From positions 1-20,374 of IMG/VR virus record IMGVR_UViG_3300009030_000028: a stretch of 20,374 bases of DNA. One strand, written 5' to 3'. The DNA is from a virus. Under the pieces are notes generated by a model. That model was given only the letters and a program-made list of their open reading frames with translations. It was not told the DNA's origin and made no database searches. Below, piece after piece: positions 9,057 through 15,542 of this stretch (position 1 is its first letter; every line of letters begins with the position of its first letter). The translations under genes were made by a program, and so were the position numbers.

Positions 9057-9149
9057 CTAGCGCTTCTTGGGGGCCTTCTTCTTGGCCTTCTTGACGCGAG
9101 CCTTCCGAATCACCTTCTTCTGCTTCGGCGTGTGCCCGTGTAGTGCCAT
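9057..9149 (-). CDS. 30-residue Lys/Arg-rich micro-protein
   Basis: The minus strand encodes MALHGHTPKQKKVIRKARVK followed by KAKKKAPKKR, then a TAG stop. About half of the residues are Lys or Arg and none is acidic, which resembles protamine-like or histone H1-tail peptides that bind nucleic acid non-specifically. It fits exactly between two genes (12 bases after the upstream stop, 3 bases before the next start), which argues that it is translated. The ribosome site is weak, so translation may be coupled to the upstream gene. A role in compacting DNA or binding RNA is inference from composition only. Confidence 0.6.
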   Translation of the reverse strand: MALHGHTPKQKKVIRKARVKKAKKKAPKKR

Positions 9150-9161
9150 GGGCGCATCTTA

Positions 9162-9611
9162 TCAGTCTGCCGGGTCCTCGAACAACTCTCGGATCATCAT
9201 GGCAGCGGCCCGGAGGTCGTCCTGCAAAAGGGCGTCGGTGCCGGTGGCCTGAACGTCGAGGTCAGCCTTGATAATCCGGCCCACGCCGCTGTTGATCCTG
9301 CGATTCTGCGTCGCCGCCTTCGTGGCACTGTCACAGGCCCCCTCCAGCATCCACCCTTCGGTGGTGTTGCGGATCGACACGGTGTTCAACGGCTGGAGCA
9401 ACTGGTGGAACAGGGCGCAGTAGCCCGCCCACGCCTTCGTCGAATCACTCCACGGGAGAGCCCACCGGTTTTCGGTCGCGTGTTCCCATATCTGCTTCGT
9501 GGTGATCGGACCCATGCGGGCGATCAACCCGACGCACTGCTGCAATACGCTCTCGCGCAATGCGGCCTTCGTGATGGTCGTAACCGTCTCGGTCATGTGC
9601 TTGGTCATCAT
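9162..9611 (-). CDS. Hypothetical protein, possible winged helix
   Basis: A 149-residue protein of unknown function. Residues around 33-90 read like a winged-helix domain: MGPITTKQIWEHATENR, a helix with W-AGYCALFHQLLQPL, then a hairpin-like SIRNTTEGWMLEG. The C-terminal part is helical (RRINSGVGRIIKADLDVQ, ending in an acidic LFEDPAD). No catalytic motif is seen. The frame is open further upstream to 9902, but the start is placed at 9611 because this ATG shares one base with the stop of the preceding gene (TGATG) and everything upstream overlaps that gene. A tandem in-frame ATG lies 3 bases on. It is probably a DNA-binding protein working with its operon partner (inference). Confidence 0.65.
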   Translation of the reverse strand: MMTKHMTETVTTITKAALRESVLQQCVGLIARMGPITTKQIWEHATENRWALPWSDSTKAWAGYCALFHQLLQPLNTVSIRNTTEGWMLEGACDSATKAATQNRRINSGVGRIIKADLDVQATGTDALLQDDLRAAAMMIRELFEDPAD

Positions 9612-10306
9612 CAGACCTTCCTGGCCTTGTTGCGGGCCTGTGCCTTTTCGTAACCGATCTCGAAACGCTCGGCCTGCTTCTCGAACTGCGCGGCGAAGCG
9701 GTACAACTGCTTGTGAACCGTGGAATCCCCCATCTGGTCCTGTTTCGTGGACTGGAGAAACGTGATGAACTCGCCGGTCCGGCCCATCCACGTCGTCCAG
9801 CGGGTCAACCAGGACCGGAGCGTCATCTTGCCGCTGGACACAAGGGCAGCAGGCTTGACGCGATCCTTCTCGACATCCCACCCGTCGTTGTCCCGGAGCC
9901 ATTCGCCGACCTTCTCGCCACGGGCGATCCGCTTGGCGACGTCCAGGGTTGCGCCCTCGGCAACGTAGTGCTGGACGTACTCGTCCTCCTCGTCAGGCAT
10001 CTTGACGCCCGACGCGGCGATGGCGTTGGCAAGGTTGTCGCTGCTGATAGACAGGGGGTCCCCTGGGGACCCGTCGCCGCCAAGTCCTACGGCAATAGCG
10101 TACTTGTCGACCCATCGCCTGATCGTTGCGTGTCCGGGCGCGTTGCCGCTGGCGTAATCACCCAAGGCCCGGCCGATCTCATTCATGTCGTGGCCCTTGT
10201 TGATTCCCTCGACCACGACGTACTCGCTGAGTTGGTAATCCTTCGCATTGACGATCTCGTCAAAGCCCTCTGCGAACTGTCTAGCCCAAGTCTTGCTGTA
10301 GCTCAC
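9611..10306 (-). CDS. Putative DNA-binding protein with helix-turn-helix-like region
   Basis: A 231-residue protein, first gene of the minus-strand operon. The N-terminal third contains a possible helix-turn-helix: SEYVVVEGINKGHDMNEIGR, then ALGDYASGN, then APGHATIRRWVDKYAIA, where ATIRRWVDKY resembles a recognition helix. The middle is acidic (MPDEEDEYVQHYV) followed by a helix with KRIARGEKVGEWL. The C-terminal segment is strongly helical and charged (YRFAAQFEKQAERFEIGYEK, then basic residues), a likely coiled coil or oligomerisation part. The start is GTG, chosen because AGGAG lies 7 bases upstream (10315-10319). I do not recognise the family. As first gene behind a strong promoter with an inverted repeat in its leader, autoregulation is plausible but unproven. 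Confidence 0.65.
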   Translation of the reverse strand: MSYSKTWARQFAEGFDEIVNAKDYQLSEYVVVEGINKGHDMNEIGRALGDYASGNAPGHATIRRWVDKYAIAVGLGGDGSPGDPLSISSDNLANAIAASGVKMPDEEDEYVQHYVAEGATLDVAKRIARGEKVGEWLRDNDGWDVEKDRVKPAALVSSGKMTLRSWLTRWTTWMGRTGEFITFLQSTKQDQMGDSTVHKQLYRFAAQFEKQAERFEIGYEKAQARNKARKV

Positions 10307-10345
10307 GTGATTGCTCCTGGTGTCAGAACCGCCGCCGCTCCGGCT

Positions 10346-10407
10346 GTGACGTCCCGGAGGAGTACCAGAGCGGCGACGATGTGTAGTTGTTCAAGACGGG
10401 ACGTCAC
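10346..10407. promoter_or_regulatory. 11-bp inverted repeat in the 5' leader of the minus operon
   Basis: Arms GTGACGTCCCG (10346-10356) and CGGGACGTCAC (10397-10407) are perfect inverted copies separated by 40 bases, lying between the promoter and the GTG start at 10306. Each arm contains the small palindrome GACGTC, so the arms could be two protein-binding sites. Alternatively, in RNA, they could form an 11-bp stem with a large loop that ends before the ribosome site. Confidence 0.6.
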
Positions 10408-10413
10408 GATCAG

Positions 10414-10441
10414 ACTGTAGCAGACTGCGGTAGAACGTCAA
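10414..10441 (-). promoter_or_regulatory. Sigma70-type promoter for the 10306-8391 operon
   Basis: On the minus strand TTGACG (10436-10441) is followed after 16 bases by TACAGT (10414-10419), preceded by TGC, which makes an extended -10 element. This is close to consensus and stands out in GC-rich DNA. Two direct copies of CAGTCTG (as CAGACTG on the plus strand, 10411-10417 and 10421-10427, 10 bp apart) overlap the -10 and the spacer, suggesting a regulator on one face of the helix. Confidence 0.7.
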
Positions 10442-10767
10442 GGATTGAGTCCCGGAAAATGGGCCTGGAATATGGACAGGGCACCCCACCCCACCCCGCG
10501 AGTTCGCCGTTGGGGCCCCCCCCCGCGCCCACCGGCCCCCAGCGGACACTTGTCCAGCCGCGATCGGCCGACGTCGGTCACCGGGTCGGGTCGGCGACGT
10601 CTCCGGACACGTGTCCAGACCCTAACATCGGTGGGTTCAAGGTGCTTTAAGCGCAATCGCTACGGGCGCTAGCGCCAAGGCCTATGCCATTACCTAACAA
10701 CCGGGTCGCCAGTCGGGTCGGCAGTCGGGTCGACGTCGGCCGTATCGGTGGACACGTCTCCAGCCGG
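10442..10767. other. Intergenic region with C-tract and palindromes
   Basis: No gene is seen here. It lies behind the stop of the second minus operon and in front of the promoter of the first. It contains a run of nine C (10517-10528 area, GGGGCCCCCCCCC), palindrome copies at 10544-10555 (one mismatch), 10605-10616 (exact) and 10750-10761 (one mismatch), and the perfect 12-bp palindrome GGCGCTAGCGCC at 10665-10676. It also has repeated GGGTCGGCAGTCGGGTCG-like sequence around 10700-10735. No U-tract terminator for the upstream operon is apparent. Confidence 0.6.
10605..10616. repeat. GGACACGTGTCC palindrome, exact copy
   Basis: Perfect 12-bp palindrome, one of seven exact copies in the window. 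One- and two-mismatch relatives start at 3977, 8293, 8341, 10544, 10750, 10813, 10876, 11410, 15788, 15931, 18963 and 19608. This copy is intergenic, upstream of the promoter at 10414-10441. Confidence 0.85.
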
Positions 10768-11415
10768 TTAGACAGGCCTATCGGCATCCGGGTCGACATC
10801 TGGGTCGGCGCTGGACACGTCTCCAGAGACGGACGCAGGACCGCCGTCTGCCGCGTCCGGATCAGGATCCCCGGTAGACACGTCTCCAGCGGACAAGGCC
10901 CGTAGAGTCGGCGTCTGTCCGTCCACGGTCGCTGTCTTGGACACGTGTCCAGCGGACAGCGATACCGCCAGCGACAACCGCATGTCATCCGGGAGATCGG
11001 CCAGCGCGGACAGAAGATCCGCCCACGCTTCAGCCGGAGGCGCCATGGACTGGGTCAAGACGTCGATACGCTGAGTCGGCTTCCCATCGGTCCGGTCAAG
11101 GATCCGCTCAGTCGAGTCGGCGCCGAGTCGGCGACCCGCCCGCCCGATCGATTGCAGATGGCACGTGAGACAGTCGGCAGCCGCCATACGCTTGCTAGGC
11201 GTCGCAGTCGGGTCCTCGGCAATGTCCCGCAATCGGTCTGCCGGATATTTGGCTTTCCCGTGATCGTCCTCGGCGTCAAACAGGTTCAGCCACTGCTTGT
11301 AATTCACGCCCGCAGTAGCGACGCCGGTAGCTCGACGTGGATCAAAGCCCGATATGAACGGTCGGCCGGTTGCGCCCATGCCGGAAGTGTACGGCGCAAA
11401 CAAAGACCCGGACAC
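10768..11415 (-). CDS. Small-terminase/DUF5681-like protein with repeat-encoded tail
   Basis: A 215-residue protein. Two segments recall DUF5681 and small-terminase-type phage proteins: the N-terminal GRPFISGFDPRR and the central KRMAAADCLTCHLQSIGRAG leading to STERILDRTDGKPTQRIDV, where the family typically has 'LDRxxGKPxQxV'. This would fit the missing small terminase, which binds phage DNA for packaging, but the gene sits far from the large subunit and on the other strand, so the call is tentative. The last 60 or so residues are low-complexity and Asp/Ser/Pro-rich, with SAGDVSTGDPD and SGDVSSADPD units generated by in-gene copies of the 12-bp palindrome (10813, 10876, 10939). The GTG start at 11415 has no clear ribosome site; an ATG at 11379 (MGATGRPF) is a realistic alternative. 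It is the last gene of the operon. Confidence 0.5.
   Translation of the reverse strand: MSGSLFAPYTSGMGATGRPFISGFDPRRATGVATAGVNYKQWLNLFDAEDDHGKAKYPADRLRDIAEDPTATPSKRMAAADCLTCHLQSIGRAGRRLGADSTERILDRTDGKPTQRIDVLTQSMAPPAEAWADLLSALADLPDDMRLSLAVSLSAGHVSKTATVDGQTPTLRALSAGDVSTGDPDPDAADGGPASVSGDVSSADPDVDPDADRPV
10939..10950. repeat. GGACACGTGTCC palindrome, exact copy
   Basis: Exact copy inside the minus-strand gene 10768-11415, where it is read as Gly-His-Val-Ser within SLSAGHVSK. Variants at 10813-10824 and 10876-10887 follow in the same gene and encode similar GDVS units. Confidence 0.85.
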
Positions 11416-11463
11416 GCGTCAACGCATCCGGGTCAGTCTGCCGCAATGTCTCGCAGTCGGAGC

Positions 11464-11826
11464 CTAGCCGTTGTCCCGCCATGGCATCGGTCCGTCTGAG
11501 TCGGCCGGAACGGTCGCGGACTGCGCTACCCACTGATCCCAACACCCTTGGCACAACTCGGCGCCGCTGTCCGGTAGCGGTCTGCCGCACCTGCAGTCGG
11601 CGGCCGGAGGATCGCCGTCAACGGACTCAGGCAGACCGGAGTGTACCGCGTCGAGTGTCCGATCCATATCCGCCAGGACCCGGTAGACGTCGTCGAGTCG
11701 ACCGTCTATAGCCGCCAACGTCGAGTCGATAGAGCGTACGGTCTGCTCCAGCGCGTCGAGTCTCCAGTCGAGACAATGATCGAGCGCACCCGCGATGAGC
11801 TTGATAACGAATGAACGAATAAACAT
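11464..11826 (-). CDS. Coiled-coil protein with C-terminal zinc-ribbon-like motif
   Basis: A 120-residue protein of unknown function. The N-terminus (MFIRSFVIKLIAGALDHCL) is hydrophobic and could be an amphipathic membrane anchor. It is followed by a heptad-like helix of about 45 residues (LDALEQTVRSIDSTLAAIDG, continuing to DRTLDAVHSGL) typical of a coiled coil. The C-terminal part has four cysteines, CRC and then CQGC 13 residues on (DCRCGRPLPDSGAELCQGCW), resembling a minimal zinc ribbon. It has a good start: AAGGGG lies about 10 bases before the ATG and just behind the stop of the VWA gene. The operon context suggests an accessory to the ATPase/VWA pair, for example an adaptor, but this is inference. 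Confidence 0.65.
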   Translation of the reverse strand: MFIRSFVIKLIAGALDHCLDWRLDALEQTVRSIDSTLAAIDGRLDDVYRVLADMDRTLDAVHSGLPESVDGDPPAADCRCGRPLPDSGAELCQGCWDQWVAQSATVPADSDGPMPWRDNG

Positions 11827-11838
11827 AGTGAATCCCCT

Positions 11839-13206
11839 TTAGAGTGTTTCGTCGGTCGGAACAATGACTGTCTTGCAATTCGGCCAGTCTGGAATCGTCG
11901 TATATGGCGTGCCGACTAAGCAATTGACAAGCCCCCAAATCACGGGCGCTTCAGGACACGTGTCCGGATAGATGCTTTGCATGTCGGAGAATGAAACGAT
12001 GGCGTCGACCTGATCACAATTGTCGGCGATCCAAGCGAACGCCGGAATATGACTTGTCCCACCACCGACGCGGCAGTCGGTCAGATCCGGACATTCGCCG
12101 TCCATCGGTTCCCACTGGAAAGAACGGACGACCCCCGTGTTGAAGTAAATCACCGCCAGTCGGGCAAACAGGCCCGACTCCACGCATTCCCGGACACATG
12201 CCAGCGCGTCGGCAATGTCACGCGGGTTCATCGACGACGAGACGTCGATCATGACCGCAACCGTACCCGCCATCGGCTCTGCAGGACCGTAGTCCGGACC
12301 GACGACCCCGATGGTATGAAACACGCATCGGTTCATCCTTGCATACGTCCAGTCGCGCTCCACGGCTTCCGTCAGATACTCCCGCAGCACTTCCCGCCAG
12401 TCGACGATCGGGGGGGTCCGGTCGGCTTCGAGCGCGTCGCGGATACTCGCCGGTATGAACGCGTCCGAGCGCCCGATGCAGGCTTCATACGCGTCGGCGA
12501 CCGACTGCTTAACGTCGGGCTCATCGTCGACCGGAGTGTCCTCCACGTCGCCCCATCCGGTCGGCGAGTCGTCTGGACACGTGTCCACGTCGGATCCATC
12601 GTCCGGATCACTGCCGCCGGTATCGGCGTCGCCACCGGAATCGGAATCCTCGGCGTCGGCGCTGTCGCTGTCTCCGGATCCGCTGTCGCTGTCGCTGTCG
12701 CTGTCGCCATCGTCGGCGCTGTCCACGTCGCCGCCATCGTCGTCGTCACCGGGATCATCGGCCGGAGACGTATCCGGGTCATCCGGGTCATCGGAGTCGA
12801 CAAAACGGTAATACCCTTCAGCAGACAGACCCGGAGGCGCTTCGATCGTCTCCGGATAAATGCCGTCTGCCGGAAGAACCCCGCCCGCGTCGCGGATAGT
12901 TTCGTTCACGGTCGCGTCACAAGCGATATTCCACTGTTTGCTCGGGCGCTTCCCGCGTCGACTGCCCAGCGTATGACCCTTTGCCACGTGATCCAACTCG
13001 TGAATCAGAAGCCCGTAGCACTCATCCGGAGACAACGTGTCAATGAACGCCGGGTTAAACCGGATCCGGTTTCCATCCGTGCAAGCAGTCGCGACCGACT
13101 TGTCGGACACCATGTCCAATCGCATAGCAATGATCGCGTAAAACGCCCATGTCGGATCGAGCAGCAGTCGCATCCGCGCCCGGGTCATAGCTTCAATCGC
13201 TGTCAT
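11839..13206 (-). CDS. Metallopeptidase-like/VWA protein (DUF2201 type, CobT-like layout)
   Basis: A 455-residue protein with three parts. Residues 1-135 resemble the DUF2201 putative metallopeptidase domain: the helix YGLLIHELDHVAKGH carries HExxH plus a further His (H69, E70, H73, H78), followed by WNIACDATVNETI. Residues 137-230 form a very acidic Asp/Ser linker (runs such as DSDSDSDSGSGDSDSADAED). Residues 315-455 form a von Willebrand A-like domain starting VAVMIDVSSSM, whose DVSSS (321-325) is the metal-ion-dependent adhesion motif, with a Thr in GGGTSHIPAF and an Asp in SFSDMQS as further ligands. The acidic linker before a VWA domain is the layout of CobT, partner of the AAA+ CobS in cobaltochelatase. 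The ATG overlaps the preceding stop (ATGA). It is likely a partner of the MoxR-type ATPase two genes upstream; the target is unknown. Confidence 0.85.
   Translation of the reverse strand: MTAIEAMTRARMRLLLDPTWAFYAIIAMRLDMVSDKSVATACTDGNRIRFNPAFIDTLSPDECYGLLIHELDHVAKGHTLGSRRGKRPSKQWNIACDATVNETIRDAGGVLPADGIYPETIEAPPGLSAEGYYRFVDSDDPDDPDTSPADDPGDDDDGGDVDSADDGDSDSDSDSGSGDSDSADAEDSDSGGDADTGGSDPDDGSDVDTCPDDSPTGWGDVEDTPVDDEPDVKQSVADAYEACIGRSDAFIPASIRDALEADRTPPIVDWREVLREYLTEAVERDWTYARMNRCVFHTIGVVGPDYGPAEPMAGTVAVMIDVSSSMNPRDIADALACVRECVESGLFARLAVIYFNTGVVRSFQWEPMDGECPDLTDCRVGGGTSHIPAFAWIADNCDQVDAIVSFSDMQSIYPDTCPEAPVIWGLVNCLVGTPYTTIPDWPNCKTVIVPTDETL
11954..11965. repeat. GGACACGTGTCC palindrome, exact copy
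   Basis: Exact copy inside the VWA gene, translated on the minus strand as Pro-Asp-Thr-Cys-Pro (IYPDTCPEAPV). Confidence 0.85.
12575..12586. repeat. GGACACGTGTCC palindrome, exact copy
   Basis: Exact copy inside the acidic-linker part of the VWA gene, again read as Asp-Thr-Cys-Pro (DVDTCPDDSP). Two copies giving the same tetrapeptide in unrelated parts of one protein suggest that the DNA sequence, not the peptide, is being kept. Confidence 0.85.
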
Positions 13207-14096
13207 GATCGAGCCCCTTTGCCGACTCCAGCGGCCTTGAGAACTAACGCCGTAGCCGCGTCCGTTTCCACGTCGGCGAGCGTATCGGTCAGATGCGTCA
13301 TCGACGTCTGCAGGATCGATTCATACTCAGTAATCCGGTCACGCAATGCCATCGACCGATCACGAATGACCCCTATGGCTTTCCCGGTCAATGTCGCCGG
13401 GTCGGCCAACATGCCACGCATCTCGGTTGCGTCCTTGCCTATCTCATGATCGATTGCAGAAGCGATAGACGCGAACGCAGCCGGGTCCGCAATCAACTGG
13501 AGACAATGCGTCTCCACCGACACGGCCGCAACTTGACACGCCGCAATCGCCTTATTCCATTGACCCAGCCGCGTCTCCGGTAGCCAGTAGATCGATCCGC
13601 GATCGCGCAACGGCTGGCCGAACAACTGCTCGACGCATAGCGCCAAGTATCGGGACACTTTGTTCCGGCCGAGTCGACCCGATTCCCGCTTGATAGCCCG
13701 GTGGAGATCGGACGCGATCGTAGAGCTATATCCAGCTACGGCCGCGCCCGTACTTCCGTCGGACCAAATCTGTACGTCGTCCACGTCGGTTGAACCCTTG
13801 ACCGGATAAACACTGGCGATCGTCGGGTAGTCGTTCTTATCGACTCCAGCCAACTCCCGGACAGCGCAGACCCCATGGCGTCGGCCCTTGATTGGCCGGA
13901 TAAGGATCCCGGACCCGGAGAATGACGACTGCATAGCAGACCGGTAAACCGACCCCCACTGTCGCCGAGCCGGAACACAAGCGCCGAACCCAGCGCGCTT
14001 AGCTTCAGCGAACAACGCGTCATAGTCCGCGTCGCCGACTGTCCAATAGACCAAGTATCCTGCAATCTTGACATTCGTCGGTTTGGGCGCTGTCAC
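13203..14096 (-). CDS. Unknown partner protein between MoxR ATPase and VWA protein
   Basis: A 297-residue protein that I cannot assign with confidence; phage proteins of the DUF6744 type, which sit beside MoxR and VWA genes, are a possible comparison. The N-terminal half is a mixed fold (VKIAGYLVYWTVGDADYDAL, GFGACVPARRQWGSVYRSAM, then GSGILIRPIKGRRHGVCAV). The C-terminal half is helical: TASDLHRAI-type helices, RYLALCVEQLFGQPL, and a long terminal coiled-coil-like stretch (SMALRDRITEYESILQTSMT then a helix with LADVETDAATALVLKAAGVG). The frame is open upstream to 14225, but the start is placed at the GTG at 14096 because it overlaps the ATPase stop (GTGA). The stop overlaps the VWA ATG, so the three genes are translationally linked and probably act together. 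It may be an adaptor or substrate (inference). Confidence 0.7.
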   Translation of the reverse strand: MTAPKPTNVKIAGYLVYWTVGDADYDALFAEAKRAGFGACVPARRQWGSVYRSAMQSSFSGSGILIRPIKGRRHGVCAVRELAGVDKNDYPTIASVYPVKGSTDVDDVQIWSDGSTGAAVAGYSSTIASDLHRAIKRESGRLGRNKVSRYLALCVEQLFGQPLRDRGSIYWLPETRLGQWNKAIAACQVAAVSVETHCLQLIADPAAFASIASAIDHEIGKDATEMRGMLADPATLTGKAIGVIRDRSMALRDRITEYESILQTSMTHLTDTLADVETDAATALVLKAAGVGKGARS

Positions 14097-15244
14097 GATG
14101 CGCCGCCTTTGCCCGACGTCTTGGCACTCGCGGCAGTCGCGTCGATGATAATGTCGCGGTATCGCGTCATGAAATCGCGACCGGTCGCCGACTGGAGAAT
14201 TGTCCCGTCCGTCGCGCCGACGCACTGGATCAGGATAAAGACTTTGTATTCCTCCTTTTTGAATCGGTCAGCGTAGACCAATGCGGGCTCTGCCTGATCG
14301 GCCGGTAGTCCCTTGACCGCGTCGCCGATGAGCGCCGACATGGCGAAGCACGCGCCGGGCTCAGCGTCGGTCGGCACGTCCACGCCAGTCGGATCCGCTT
14401 GCACGTCTGCCCAACTCGGCAAGCCGGAATAAACTCGGCGATGCGCCCAGTAAGACGCAGCCACGCCCGACCCGACAAGCCCCTCGATTGCAGCCAACTG
14501 TCGCGCCGAGTTTCCATAGGCGCCCATGGCACTGGACACGTATTCCCATGAGCGCGGACACGCGAACGGCTCATCGGGCTGGGTCGGGTCGAACGTCTGG
14601 AAATGCTCCGGTTTCCATTGAAGATACGATCGGCAAGACGCGTCGACACCATTCGCGAGCGCCCAATCTTGCCATTCGGATAAGCGAGACGTGACCGAAT
14701 ACCGAATGACGCGCGACCCCAACGCGGTATGCAGGTTCACACTTCCCGCCTTATCGGCGGCCCGGTTTCCGGCCGCGATCATGACGACCCGGTTGCCGAG
14801 TCGGGTCCGCTTCAACTGTCGATCCCGGAACAATTGTGTGAGGCAGTTTTGGATCGCGTTCGGGCACTGGCCTATTTCGTCAAACAGGATCCCGATGCGC
14901 GCGCTGTCATCGGTCGGGATCCAGTCGGGCGAATGATTCACCATGATCAGTCGACCGTCGTCGTCCTTGGATGGTATGTCCCACCCGCCCAGATCCGACG
15001 GCTGAGAGTCGGACGCGCGAAACGTATACCACGCGTCGCAGACCTCATCGAGCGCCGATTCAATCGTCGCAGACTTCCCCTCGCCGGGAGGCCCCATGAA
15101 GCACGGGACAGGGAAGCGCCGCGCGGCTGCATACCCGCGCTTCCGGTCATCCCCCTCGGCGTCGACTGCCGCCCACAGGGCCGCGCAGTGTTCCTTGACA
15201 ATAATCCCCATGTCCCGATTACCGATACTGCTGAGTGTCGCCAT
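14093..15244 (-). CDS. MoxR/CobS-type AAA+ ATPase
   Basis: A 383-residue AAA+ ATPase, first gene of the second minus operon. Visible motifs are Walker A GPPGEGKS (51-58), Walker B ILFDEIG (119-125) followed by CPNAIQNCLTQLF as in MoxR proteins, sensor 1 VVMIAAGN (153-160), and LHTALGSRVIRYSV around 171-184, whose Arg is a likely finger. MoxR ATPases use ATP to remodel partner proteins and commonly pair with VWA proteins, which here follow one gene later. An in-frame ATG lies at 15280, but the ATG at 15244 is chosen because GGAGA sits 8 bases upstream and the other start has none. An exact palindrome copy (15286-15297) lies 42 bases upstream of the start, in the expected promoter region. The GTGA junction couples it to the next gene. 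Confidence 0.88.
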   Translation of the reverse strand: MATLSSIGNRDMGIIVKEHCAALWAAVDAEGDDRKRGYAAARRFPVPCFMGPPGEGKSATIESALDEVCDAWYTFRASDSQPSDLGGWDIPSKDDDGRLIMVNHSPDWIPTDDSARIGILFDEIGQCPNAIQNCLTQLFRDRQLKRTRLGNRVVMIAAGNRAADKAGSVNLHTALGSRVIRYSVTSRLSEWQDWALANGVDASCRSYLQWKPEHFQTFDPTQPDEPFACPRSWEYVSSAMGAYGNSARQLAAIEGLVGSGVAASYWAHRRVYSGLPSWADVQADPTGVDVPTDAEPGACFAMSALIGDAVKGLPADQAEPALVYADRFKKEEYKVFILIQCVGATDGTILQSATGRDFMTRYRDIIIDATAASAKTSGKGGAS

Positions 15245-15285
15245 GGCGTTCGTCTCCGATAGTGTTTCCCGCAGGTTCATCCGTT

Positions 15286-15297
15286 GGACACGTGTCC
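15286..15297. repeat. GGACACGTGTCC palindrome, exact copy, MoxR promoter region
   Basis: Exact copy 42 bases upstream of the preferred MoxR start and 6 bases upstream of the alternative ATG at 15280. This is the best-placed copy for acting as an operator. Confidence 0.85.
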
Positions 15298-15348
15298 AGC
15301 GATACGACCCGACTCATCAGTCTACATTACTTGTCGGCAGTCTGCCGC

Positions 15349-15375
15349 ACTATACCGCGATATATAAGGTTATAT
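15349..15375. other. AT-rich island in GC-rich control region
   Basis: The stretch ACTATACCGCGATATATAAG, continuing to GTTATATT, is mostly A and T apart from a central CCGCG, in a region otherwise dominated by G and C. It contains several -10-like hexamers on both strands (for example TATAGT on the minus strand at 15349-15354) but no convincing -35 partner, so a specific promoter cannot be drawn. It could be the MoxR operon promoter or a DNA-unwinding element. Confidence 0.5.
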
Positions 15376-15390
15376 TCCGACTCGGCGACA

Positions 15391-15430
15391 CCGGATCCGC
15401 CCGCGTCGATCCGGATCCGCCCGCGTCGAT
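15391..15430. repeat. 20-bp tandem repeat, two exact copies
   Basis: CCGGATCCGCCCGCGTCGAT occurs twice head-to-tail without a mismatch (15391-15410 and 15411-15430), and a third copy begins but stops after CCGG. Confidence 0.9.
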
Positions 15431-15433
15431 CCG

Positions 15434-15511
15434 GCCGACGTCGCCGAGTCGGTCCGCGTGTTCGGGTCGGGTCGGGTCTGCCGACGTCGCCGACGTCGCC
15501 GAGTCGGTCCG
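15434..15511. repeat. 23-bp direct repeat pair with GACGTC/GAGTCGG units
   Basis: An exact 23-base sequence, starting GCCGACGTCGCC and ending GAGTCGGTCCG, occurs at 15434-15456 and 15489-15511, 55 bp apart. The gap holds GGGTCGGGTCGGGTCTGCC and an extra partial copy of GCCGACGTC. The array continues with GGCGTCGGTCCGGATCCGGTCC up to about 15535. Confidence 0.85.
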
Positions 15512-15542
15512 GCGTCGGTCCGGATCCGGTCCGGTTATGCGC

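Noticed and set aside
9611-9902. Longer version of the 9162-9611 gene starting at 9902
   Set aside because: The extension overlaps the well-supported 9611-10306 gene and reads as a Cys/Arg-rich shadow; the TGATG junction at 9611 marks the real start.
12455-12811. Ser-rich plus-strand frame
   Set aside because: It is the antisense reading of the Asp/Ser linker repeat of the VWA protein.
12049-13449. Long plus-strand open frame opposite the VWA gene (466 codons)
   Set aside because: It is antisense to a gene with clear metallopeptidase and VWA motifs, and its Arg/Val-rich translation shows no domain; long open frames opposite real genes are usual in GC-rich DNA.
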